The position numbers and the translations under genes are program-made. Under the pieces are notes generated by a model, which had not been told where the DNA came from, ran no database searches, and saw only the letters and a list, made by a program, of their open reading frames with translations. A DNA stretch of 64,000 nucleotides from the NCBI GenBank assembly GCA_029204225.1, contig CM055097.1, positions 72,024,357 to 72,088,356 on the forward strand, read 5' to 3'. Positions 12,088-23,069 of this stretch are shown here, one piece after another. This DNA comes from Diphasiastrum complanatum (Eukaryota; Streptophyta; Lycopodiopsida; Lycopodiales; Lycopodiaceae). The stretch's first letter is position 1. Every line of letters starts with the position of its first letter.

Positions 12088-12681
12088 CATGGATGGGGAG
12101 AATATAGGTAGAAGCACATGTGGGATAGGTGGATAAGATCGGTATTGGAAGCTACTTCTCGAGTCTGATTGTGCGGCTCATTAATCAATAAGATTTGGCT
12201 ACTATAAGCAATTTGATGAGGCTAGATGTCTTTGCAAAGCTACAAGTGGCATGTACTTTGTGGGAAACATGTCTTCATGTAAACGACAAAGTTTTTCTTA
12301 TGGTTGCTAGCATGGCGTAGTCCAATGCTTGAGATGCACGTCAGGAATGATTCGTGTGGACATCAGCTAGAGCTTGAATGTGAGATGCCAATATTTTTTG
12401 AGCCAAGAGGAGAATCAGACATGTTACCTACATCAATGAAAAAGGTAAGATACCTTGGAAGCCAGTTCTAGGATAAAGAAATGATGGTGTTGATGCATTG
12501 TGGAGGTATTATGGGTGCTAAAGATCTATTATAGATGGATGGATGGTGAATGGACCTACTTCAGTGGAACCATATCTTGCATTGGTAAGAGAGATTAGTC
12601 TCTATGATCTACTAGAGGCATATTGTTGCAGTGGCATGGACATCATGGTGCGCACAAGATGTGTGCATGGTTGGCAATGCA
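12088..12681 (+). repeat. Right arm of the interrupted repeat; direct repeat of 14340-14932
   Basis: Starting at CATGGATGGGGAGAATA it runs collinear with 14336-14932 for about 590 bp with scattered substitutions, ending near GTGTGCATGG. No coding motif is seen. From 12682 to about 13080 the sequence continues in similar G/T-rich style. It shows patchy likeness to the interior of LARD copy 2 near 25.64-25.75 kb (TCTACCATCA, CTTTCATGCATT, TAGGCTTGGCA), so this repeat and the LARD family may share ancestry. Confidence 0.75.
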
Positions 12682-13084
12682 GTAGGGATCAATATTTTGA
12701 TTGACATCGATGGAGTACTATCTACCATCAGGGGCATTGGGAAGCCATCTTTTTGAGCCTTTCATGCATTAGTTGTATTTGCAAGTGAGTAGGCTTGGCA
12801 TTGGATGCTTGATTATGGACGGTTCGTGATATTTTGGAGTGAGATTAGGGAAGAATACATGTATATTTAGTGCTTGAAGGATGAATCATAGCTTGACAAG
12901 GCAAGGCAAAGTGGAATGGATGGTCTTGGATGAGACACTTGGACATGGATGTATTTCTAAGATTTACATGGTGCATTTATGGACATCTCATGATAGATGT
13001 GTGGAGCTATAGATGCATGGTTGTTGTTGTTGGATTTCAATGCTCAGGACCAAATCCATTGAATAATGTGCATCCTAAAGAATT

Positions 13085-13445
13085 TAACCGAAGTCGATTC
13101 CATTGACTTCATCGACTTCGACTTCTCCATGTATACAATCAACGTTAACCTCCATCAAGGTACCCGACATCAAAGTGTTCGAAGTAGCCAACTTACTTCA
13201 TTCCATGAAATTTGACTTCTCATGTATATATCCATCAACCGAATTCATCGACATGTCCGACTTCGTCGACTTACTCAATGTCTGATATATATACAACATT
13301 GACTTATCTGACATCGAAGTCATCGACTTCTCATGTATATACATATGTTCATATGTTCAAAGATTAACGTGCTCGACATCGACGTACTCGACTTACTCAA
13401 CATTGACATTTCAACACTAACTCCATCAACTGAACTTTGTCGACT
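13085..13445 (+). repeat. Degenerate ATCGACTTC-type short repeats
   Basis: Words such as CATCGACTTC, CGACTTACTCAA, TCATGTATATA and CATCGACATG recur many times within 360 bp with irregular spacing, giving a low-complexity CGAC-rich block. Short open frames here are a by-product of the repeat. Confidence 0.6.
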
Positions 13446-13863
13446 CTTTTCCGTCAGAAAAAAATCGATCCAAATAAACTTTTAGAAGTCTTTATGGCAG
13501 TTCACCTACTATTGTACATACAGTTATTGCTCTAAGGCAGCTGTAATAATACTAAATAGATATTTACCAAACAAATATTTTGCAAGTAGATATTTTGTAA
13601 TTAGCTATAACAAACTGATCAGTAGTTGAGTAATCAACTAATTTTCTTTCAAGAAGAATTCCAGTAGCTAGCGTTATCACGCTTAACGACAAGCTGAGGT
13701 TATCACTTCAAGCCATTGTACTCATTGTTGATATTAATCAGGGTGCAATTTTAGTCTCAATACTATATTGTTCATTTGTGCTTATTTGAATTATTCATCT
13801 TGATTATTACTGCTGATAACTGTGGCGCTTCCAATCCTACACCCATGCTCGCTCAGACTTTTG

Positions 13864-14012
13864 TCAAGACATCATCATTTTAGCAAGTGCATAGCTAACA
13901 AAATTTTCAGATATCATTGTTTCTACAACGACATCATCATTTTAGCAAGACATCATCATTTTAGCAAGTGCATAGCTAACAATATTCATATATCGTTGTT
14001 TCTACCAACGAT
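13864..14012 (+). repeat. ~84-bp tandem duplication upstream of the gag scrap
   Basis: The block GACATCATCATTTTAGCAAG...GCATAGCTAACA...ATATCRTTGTTTCTAC occurs at about 13868 and again at about 13952, with an extra partial copy between. The bases from 13446 to 13863 hold nothing I can identify; they could include a decayed LTR of the element whose gag begins at 14025, but no standard PBS is visible. Confidence 0.7.
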
Positions 14013-14024
14013 CTCTACACCAGA

Positions 14025-14932
14025 ATGAATTCGTCTTCTAGTTCATCTCTTATTGACAAACTCGATGGAAAGAACTAACATCTCTGGAAGTTCAAGATGA
14101 CAATAGTTCTACTTGCCAAAGAACTGTGAGACATCATTGATGGCACTGAGGTCAAACCAGAGGCAGATGCAGCCAGCATCACCAAATGGAGACAAAGGGA
14201 TGGCAAGGCATTTGCATGTGAGCTAGACGATATATCGATGCACACCATTGGTGAGAGATTTGGAGGTGATATTGAAGTGAGTATCTGTTGGGTATTCTCA
14301 GAAGGAAACATGTGGTGATTGTTTCAATATTTCATTTGGACATGGATGGGGAGAATACAGGTAGAAGCACATGTGGGATAGCTAGATAAGATCGGTATTG
14401 GAAGTTACTTCTCATGAGTCTGATTGTGTGGCTCATTAATCAGTAAGATTTGGCTACTATAAGCAATTTGATGAGGCTAGATGTCTTTGCAAAGCTACGG
14501 GTGGCATGTACTTTGTGGGAAACACGTCTTCAGGTAGGCGGCAAAGTTTTTCTTATGGTTGCTAGCATGGCATAGTCCAATGCTTGGGATGCAGGTCATG
14601 AATTATCTGTGTGGACATCAACTAGAGCTTGAATGCGAGATGCCAATATTTTTTGAGCCAAGAGGAGAATCAGACATGTTACCTACATCAATGAAAAAGG
14701 TAAGATACCTTGGAAGCCAATTCTAGGATAAATAAATGATGGTGTCGATGCATCGTGGAGGCATTATGGTTGCTGAAGATCTATTATAGATGGATGGATG
14801 GTGAATGGACCTACTTTAGTGGAACCATATCTTGCATTGGTAAGAGAGACTAGCCTCTATGATCTACTAGAGGCATATTGTTGCAGTGGCATGGACATCA
14901 TGGTGCGCACGAGATGTGTGCATGGTCGGCAA
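14025..14932 (+). pseudogene. Copia-derived gag scrap with non-coding tail (uninterrupted relative)
   Basis: From ATG 14025 the frame reads a serine run, then LIDKLDGKN, stop, HLWKFKM, LLAKEL, stop, DIIDGTEVKPE and ITKWRQRDGKAF. This is the N-terminus of a plant copia Gag (UBN2/DUF4219 type), with two stops where tyrosine and tryptophan are usual. Gag similarity ends near 14217 and is followed by a non-coding tail shared with 7040-7192 and 12088-12681. The element may therefore have been non-autonomous with a truncated gag. This copy preserves the uninterrupted sequence across the site where LARD copy 1 inserted. Confidence 0.75.
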
Positions 14933-15005
14933 CAATAGATATCTAACCGCTTACGACGGTTGATATTCAAATAAATGCTCTGTTTCCAAGCTCAAATAAA
15001 TTATG

Positions 15006-15420
15006 TTCGCGAATTATTCGTGACAATCCATCTCTTCATCTCAGCTTCGTGTTTTGCAAATTGTTCGCGACACTTGTCTCTTCGCAACATTTTCGTCTTT
15101 CGCGAATTGTTTGCGACAAATGACAATTCTTGAGCTTGAAGAAGAAATCTAGAATATTTCACGAACTGTTCAAGATAGTTTTGTGACGTAAGCTTGAAGA
15201 ACAGTCCAAAAGATTTCGCGAATTGTTCACGACAATTTTGCAACATCTAAGGCTTGAACAAGAAACAAAATATTTCGCGACAAGATTCTATTCGCGAATC
15301 TTTTGAGCTTCAACAAGAAAGCCACGAGCTTCTACAAAAAACTATTTTGTGAATCTGAGTTAACTGCAAGACAAATTTTGCGAATCTTTTGAGTTGGTCA
15401 CGAATAGAAATGTTTTGAGT
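15006..15420. repeat. Degenerate tandem array with TTCGCGAA cores
   Basis: About six units of 50-60 bp contain TTCGCGAATTGTTCGCGACA or variants, at 15006, 15052-15072, 15099, 15158, 15215 and 15273-15300. The linkers carry AGCTTGAAGAAG-like words. The cores are CpG-rich palindromes in otherwise AT-rich DNA. Units are too diverged for a precise period. The stretch just left of the array (14933-15005) shows nothing. Confidence 0.7.
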
Positions 15421-15499
15421 TCGCGTTCGTTCTTTATCATCCTTTGTCAAGTAAACTACGCGCTTTGTTAGTAGAATCAAGATCTGCTTGATCAGTTGT

Positions 15500-15790
15500 T
15501 CTACATGGACTTGTTTCCAAATCTAGCTTATCAATGTGAATGACAAGGTAATGAAACCCGCGTTCACAATGTCCATAAATAAATCAGAAGGGCAGACAAT
15601 GGATGCAATGGGATTATATTTGTCACGTCCAATTTTTAGTCATGGACAATTTTATGTTACGTTGTTAAGGGTGCGTAGTGCGTCCTGCGTGAAAGTGCTC
15701 ATAAAGGATAACAGTGGTTGTTCGTGGAGCGAGGACGACATTTGCTCATACACTGAAAATGTCGTATACAAGGAGGTGCTTCAGTAGATG
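15500..15790 (+). pseudogene. Helitron Pif1-type helicase, C-terminal fragment
   Basis: The translated segment has AFTMSINKSEGQT, then LYLSRPIFSHGQFYVTLLRVRS. This is the conserved C-terminal motif block of Helitron Pif1-family helicases (family pattern FAMTINKSQGQT...LPxPVFSHGQLYVAxSRVxS). The frame stops at 15787. Upstream helicase motifs are absent. Its orientation is opposite to the Rep/helicase remnant at 18.9-21.8 kb, which lacks just this C-terminal part, so the two could be pieces of one element separated by inversion, or independent. Confidence 0.85.
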
Positions 15791-16726
<936 letters not shown>

Positions 16727-16794
16727 TCTCACGATCCCTATGCAGCCTAAATGCTTTGGGTTAACCGAAAACCGCATGGTCTCTCGGAAAATCA

Positions 16795-17100
16795 TCGCCC
16801 GTCCACGAGATACTCAATTTCTGAATCATCGGCCATCGCCTAGATTGGCCGCCATTGCTTACAGTCTGAACAAAGTAAATGAACCGCAAACCGCACTACA
16901 AGGGTCTCGCCTACAGCTACATAAGGTCTGAACGAAGGCATAGGGACCCCATTTAGGCCGTATAAAGACCGTCGCGTAAGGACCACATAGGGACCACCGC
17001 CACCTAGATCGAAAAAATCATCGTCCATCAACGACATACTGAATTTCCAAATCATCGGTCGCCACCTAGATCGGCTGCCATTGCCCGTCAACGACGAGCA
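16795..17100 (+). repeat. Two diverged copies of a ~70-bp block
   Basis: ATCGCCCGTCCACGAGATACT...CATCGG...GCCGCCATTGC at about 16795-16860 recurs as ATCGTCCATCAACGACATACT...CATCGGTC...GGCTGCCATTGC at about 17020-17090. The intervening ~150 bp contains GGGACC words. There is no coding evidence. Confidence 0.55.
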
Positions 17101-17215
17101 CTCTTTACTAGTTACATCATTAAAAAAAATTTATAGTATTCCGAGACCTTTTGCTTATTTTTGCTTTAGTCGACCCCGGTTGTTGAAAATCTATATATAC
17201 AACATTTATGTTAGC

Positions 17216-17380
17216 AACTAGTGGTTGTGGATCTATATGTACAACATTTATATTATGGCCAAGCACTTTCCCTACATTTTTCCATCAAAGCTCTTTAGAT
17301 ATCACTAAGCAACGGCCAGGGTTTGAGCCTTTTGGTCGTCACAAACAACTCTATCGGATTTATCCCGTTTGTGATGGATG
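17216..17380 (-). mobile_element. SINE-like block within repeat unit copy 1
   Basis: This is the inverted counterpart of 28181-28345. It contains GGCTCAAACCCTGG (box-B-like) and the GCCGTTGCTTAGTGATATCTAAAGAGC core shared with the clean SINE at 27144-27330. Confidence 0.6.
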
Positions 17381-17947
17381 ACGACCTACTCACAATTTGA
17401 AGCTTTGTTTGAAAGTGGAATAAATTTTTTAAAAAAAATTCAAATTGCAAAGTTGGATAAGGTGATAATAGGGTGGGAGATGGGGTTTTGACACTTACTA
17501 GAGGAATCCTATGTAGAATCATAATTTAGTCATGGCCAAAGTAGTAGGGATGCATGATATGTGTCCCACCTCTTAAAATAAAAAATTTGGCATGGCCCAA
17601 GTAGTGGGGGAAGCATATGATTATAAGTGTCCCAATTCGTAACAATAAGGTATGTAGCGTCAAGATAGTTGAGCCGTTTTGGGCTAATCCACCTGTATTT
17701 TTTAACTTCATGAGTCCTTAGTAACCACGTGCCAACATTGAATTGATGGAGTTTTCTAATTTTGAGTTTATCTTTGTTTTTTTTGTTGTTTCTTTGCACA
17801 CATTAGTGACATAAAAAATCTTTTTACTTTCCAACTTTCAAATTGTGGTCAACCATGTGGCCTTCACTTGAAAATTCCTAGTATGTGCTTTGGGTTTATT
17901 TGGTCATGTCATCTTCATTATGCAACCTAGTACGACTCTTTCGTTGA

Positions 17948-18150
<203 letters not shown>

Positions 18151-18893
18151 CAAATATGAATACACTTTTGGAAAGCTTTGTTGGTGATGATCTTTCTTGG
18201 GAACGAGGAAGTATGCAAGATTCTTATGAATTTGTTTGGACAAAAAACCAATTCTAGGCAAAGTGTGTAAACATTGGAGATGATTGATATTCGTTCACAA
18301 AAGTGATGATCCTTTCCACATGCCTCTTGAGAAAGTCTTCCATGCATAATGCTTGAGGGTTCAATATTGACTAGACTATTATGTATTTATAGAATGACTC
18401 AATAAAATGGTTTTTTATATTAACACAAGAAATAGTTGGATCAAACTCTGCTGACTCCTTAGACGAGGAGCAAAATGGTTTCAAATAAAAAACTTGCGTG
18501 AACAAACAGTGTCCATTAAATTGTAAATTTAACATTAGATTTTGGATCTTGTGATGATTAGACTTGGAATCATTGATAATTTTCTTGAAATCTAGAATAT
18601 AAATTCAAAGAAAGGATGCAATAAGTGCGAAGACATTGGAGGATCATTAAATTAGGAGCATGACATCTCTCAGTTGCCAAAGAACGAGAAAAAAAGAAAG
18701 ACATGGTGACTAAAAAGAGAAGATTTCAAGAGAGAGATGGAAGCTGAATATAAAGATCAATATTTGATTGTTCTTTGATTTCGGACTTCATTGAAAAAAT
18801 TATCCTTTTTGGGTTGTGAGTAAATGTTTTAAATGCTTAGGCTAAGTTCACATATTCTTGGAAGTTTACATAAAAAATTTGTTTTTAAATTTT

Positions 18894-21830
18894 TCAAGAC
18901 CTTTCCACACACTCCAATGCATTTATGTGAATCATCGGAGCTTCATCCCACACGATAAGGCAACATGATATCAACAATTTACCTAGGTCTGATTGTTGTA
19001 AGATGTTACATGTAGAGGTTTCGTGTAGTTCCGTTGGAGGTATTTTAAACCTGGAATGAGCGGTCCTACCGTCTTTTATCAACAATGCTGCAATACCAGA
19101 AGATGCCACAGCCAATGCAATCAAACCCTTTGCACGAAGATATGCCAACATGACATTGTACAAAAATGTCTTTCCCGTGCCCCCTGGACCGTCCACAAAA
19201 AACACACCACCACGTCCCTGAAGTACGTGACCATTAACGACAGGATCAAAAATAGCTCTTTGGTCAACGTTAAGCCGCTCTATATCGGCCCTCACACACT
19301 CCAAAATCTCATCCAAGAACATTTCGTTGCAGAAAATCCGAAATACGGTAACCGTCCTCTGCGGCACAGTGAATCCAAAGTTTGATAAAGATTTTCCTGC
19401 AGCTTGCATTATGTCCTCCACATCACATAGAGCTTTATCTATGAAAGATTGACTAATGTTTTCACTGCTTCTCGTACACCCCAAAACCTCAAATTGGTGA
19501 ACGTAATCCTCACCCAAGTGACGCTCAACGACCTTCCATAATTGTATGGGATCAGAGGGGGCACATGTCAACAACAAAGTTGCAAACATCAATCTCAGCT
19601 GCCATGGGGTACCCCACACAATAGCCTCCTCAAGACAATCGAGCCACTCACTGATGTCGTCGATAAGCAGCCTCCTTTTACAGGCCTCTCTAAAAGACGA
19701 CATAACCTCTCCATCCACACTTCGCAGATCTTCAAAGCTTCTCGCACCGCAAACATTCGATAAAAGCACCCGTAAATAGAAATGCTCCCCTTCAGAAGGA
19801 TGAACAAAGTACATACAACCAATCGTTCGGATTCTTTGGTCGTAAGTGTGACGAATCCACCTATGCAAACCTTTGTTATATACAAATCACCTAGGCAAGT
19901 CTTGATATAGACAACTCAACGCCTCGAGGTATGTACTCGCATTCAACTCGAAATACTTAGTTAACGTCGTCTGGGCTTTTCTCTCTAGTACATCTTGCAA
20001 ATCATCTTCATCATTAAAGTACATTACATTCTGTCTCGGAAGATGTACTGCCAAACGCACAACTACGGGTTTATGTGCACCTATGGAATATCCGAATAGC
20101 CTCCATCCTACTTCCTTGCAGAAATGTACCTTGCGTTCAGGTAGTTTTCTATCTCATTCACGCCAGAAGGTGCTTCGTTGTTCCCCTCTACGACCCTCGC
20201 CGTTATCATGTCCGACCCTTTGTACACATACTTGTACAAATATTTCACGATGCGTACATGCACACACACCTCTACATTGATGTGGCACTGAAAGTAAAGG
20301 CTCAACCATCTATTATACGGCACCACCCATTGGTTGTCCAAATGTACACCCTTGCTTCTAACGACAACGCCATTGTTTCTTCTTCTATGCAAAGCATAAC
20401 CATTGACAATGGCAGTCTCCTAAACAAACTGTCTAGGATAGTTTTTGGAGCAACTCCCATCCTTCATACACGGGGCATTTGGATAACATGATCCACATGG
20501 TCCATGCATCATGCAAGTTTTCACTGTCTCGTACAATTGAGGATCAGTTTCCCTATCGGGAATTCAACGCAAACGATATTGTCAAAATCTCTTGTAGTTG
20601 TGGATTTCCTAGCATGTTCGAGTATTATCAAAATATGTGCATGTGGCAGTCCCCTCTTTTGGAACTCCACAACATGTAATCTTTCTACTATGGCTCCAAA
20701 TATTCCATCATCTTTCAAAAGATTGATCATACATTGCAGCTTCATATGAAACACTCGGGAAACTAAGTTGGGCCTATAAGTGGGTGTTTGCTAAAACTTC
20801 AATTCCCTTTTCACTTCTTGCCAATTCGGATTGGCAGTCATTGTGATGAACAGATCAGGACTACCCATCACTCTCACAACAGCCATCGCATCTTGGTATA
20901 GTTGGTTTATGTGGCGTGGAGATCCAATATAAGAAAAAGGCAACACCACACGTTGACCCACCTCATTTGCAACACGGTCACCAACAGCGTCAACCAACCC
21001 GCATCGAATCTCCCTTTGAAATTTTCTCTGATTCGTGGAAATGTAAACCAAATGGTTTTGCACCAATTTTGCAAGTTCATTGCACATATACTCTTGCAAT
21101 AACCTTCCGTCCAAATGTATGGGCAACATATGTCGGCAGTTTTATCTGCTATCCCGTTTGCTGTTGGGGCATTGAACTGTCTATTTTCCAAGTTTCTACC
21201 ACACCCAGATATGATTCGAAGATGTATATCTATCGTGTTGTTCACTCGCATAATTTGATGTGCACTCTTTTAAGTTTGCACAAATTGATTAATCTCCAGC
21301 ATCACACTCTAAAGAAGACTCAACACATCAACACGGAGACGTTGATTCAGGGACAACCGTTGACTAAGTTGTGCATCATCTCCATCCATCATGTATATCT
21401 ACGAGAATGAAGGACGCTCACTGGGCAGTAAGGAACCTATTAGATGGCACATCCTACCAGAAACTCTAAAACCGTAAGTGTCACCCCTCGCATTGGTCGT
21501 TGATTTATCGATCTTTACCCCTAAGGATGCAAAGGCAAGACTATTGTTATAACTTCTAATGGACTTACAAAAATGGACGCCAACTTCTTATCCTATTGTA
21601 TACAAATGTACCAAAACAAGAGGTGGAGAAGGAATCAATGGCAACCTAACTTTCCCTTTCATGCAACAGAAAGAGCTATTTGTCTCCACTTTCCATCGCA
21701 GAGCCAAACAACGGACACATGCAAACTCCATCGATCCTATATCATGGCATGTAGGCGTATGATCAGACGATGCAACTCGATATAACTTCGACCTTTTGTC
21801 TCTTTAAGAAGCACTGACAACTCTAGGCTC
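18894..21830 (-). pseudogene. Helitron Rep/helicase, decayed
   Basis: In - strand order: a zinc-like N-terminal block (FACVRC...CCMKGKVRLPLIPSPP, about 21750-21600); a conserved N-terminal segment (SLAFASLGV, DTYGFRVSGRMCHLIGSLLP, about 21550-21440); the Rep HUH motif in KRGLPHAHILI (about 20650); the two-tyrosine motif in KYLYKYVYKG (about 20230); a linker (GCMYFVHPSEGEHFYLRVLL, about 19800); then the Pif1-type helicase with Walker A GPGGTGKTF (about 19190) and Walker B IVWDEAP (about 18930). This is the order of a rolling-circle Helitron transposase. The longest surviving frame is 18894-19868. Several stops and frameshifts occur upstream, and the helicase C-terminus is cut at 18893 by the repeat unit. 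Not functional. Confidence 0.92.
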
Positions 21831-21999
21831 ATCATCCTCAACCGTAAATTGCAAAGCCCTAGCTCATCGCTTTGCTATCGACCTACAAATTATTCCCCTT
21901 CTCCTTTCAGTTCAACATTCCACTTCTGGAGATATATATGAAGGATTGGTACGGAAATGTTTTGGGGTGACTAAATGTACAATAGTGAAATCCTGCAAT

Positions 22000-22598
22000 C
22001 TTAGTGAAATATTTAGCTCTACCTAAGTGATCTACAAGGTCATCCATTTTGAGTAATGGAGAATATTCTTAATAGTCACTTTATTTAAGCCTTTGTAATC
22101 CATGCTCATCCGAAAAACTCCATCCTTCTTTGCTTTCAGAAGAACAGGTGCGTCCCAAGGTGAATATTTCCGATTTTTTTCCATTACATAAAGTCGATTT
22201 CTATCACATGCATCTACATACCACTCACATGCAACTCAAATTACTTAGTTACAGCCATCAAATGATCCGATCTTGCTGAATTATGATTTTTACTGCCCTT
22301 ATCTAGTCAAAAACTCTAAAAAGAGAGCAATTTTTTACCAAAATCATAATCTTGAACCGTAAATTTTGTAAATCATTGGTATAAATCAATAACCAGCAAT
22401 TAATAAATCTATAAATGAGATTACACTTGCTAGAAATTTAGATCTACCATTAGTTTTGAGCTACCATCTTAACAACATGCAGGTGACTAACCATTGAGAA
22501 ATCACCCATTTGAAAGCTTGTTCTTCACTTGGAAGAGAAATCTAATCCATCTGCTATCTAAGATCCGATGAAAAGTTTCACAACTCCAAGTTCTCTAA
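22000..22598 (-). pseudogene. Ty3/gypsy leader plus RT start, fragment
   Basis: The - strand is collinear with 53170-53830 (+): non-coding leader, then the RT start with [33 protein letters not shown] and VTIKN. Both copies pass from the same leader straight into RT without Gag or protease. The fragment ends inside RT at about 22000. Its other end is interrupted at CAAGTTCTCT (22596) by the LTR of LARD copy 2. RT active-site motifs are not included. Confidence 0.85.
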
Positions 22599-23069
22599 GT
22601 TAGAACTCGGTTTTGATCTGATTCATTAGTATAAGCTCTAAATGTGATGATGTAATTAGTGTACAGTTTATTTGGTTTACTGTATATGGTTGTGATCGGG
22701 ACGTGACCCTTTAGGATATATTGATCGGGCACTAATCCCGTAGCCAGCTACTTGGGTTAGCCGAGTAGCCACACATAGGAAGAATTAGCCTGTACAACAA
22801 AGTTATTTACAGTACTTGCTATACTTGGGGGCATGTCCCAAGTTTGTCGATCGAATTTGGCCATATTGGGCCCGACCTTAGTTTGACAGGTGGTAGGCCA
22901 GTTTTAGGACACCTGCCTTTTCATGCAGTTTGTGAATACTCTATATGTATAGTGTTTCTTTGTAATCTATTAACTTTTGTTGTGCCATCTTTGAGAGCTT
23001 GTGAGGAGTGGCTATGGTGATTGTGTGATGTGATCTGCATACTGCACTAGATTCTATCGGAATTTCAAC
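22599..23069 (+). repeat. 5' LTR of LARD copy 2
   Basis: It begins GTTAGAACTCGG and ends TTTCAAC. It is collinear with both LTRs of copy 1, shares the GGGGGCATGTCCCAAG and TTGGGCCCGACC segments, and is followed by the PBS. Confidence 0.88.

Noticed and set aside
18894-19868. The 324-codon helicase frame as a host Pif1 gene
   Set aside because: It is preceded in the same orientation by Helitron N-terminal and HUH Rep motifs and is cut mid-domain, so it is transposon-derived.
19056-21785. Several + strand frames opposite the Helitron
   Set aside because: They are antisense shadows of the - strand Rep/helicase coding sequence.
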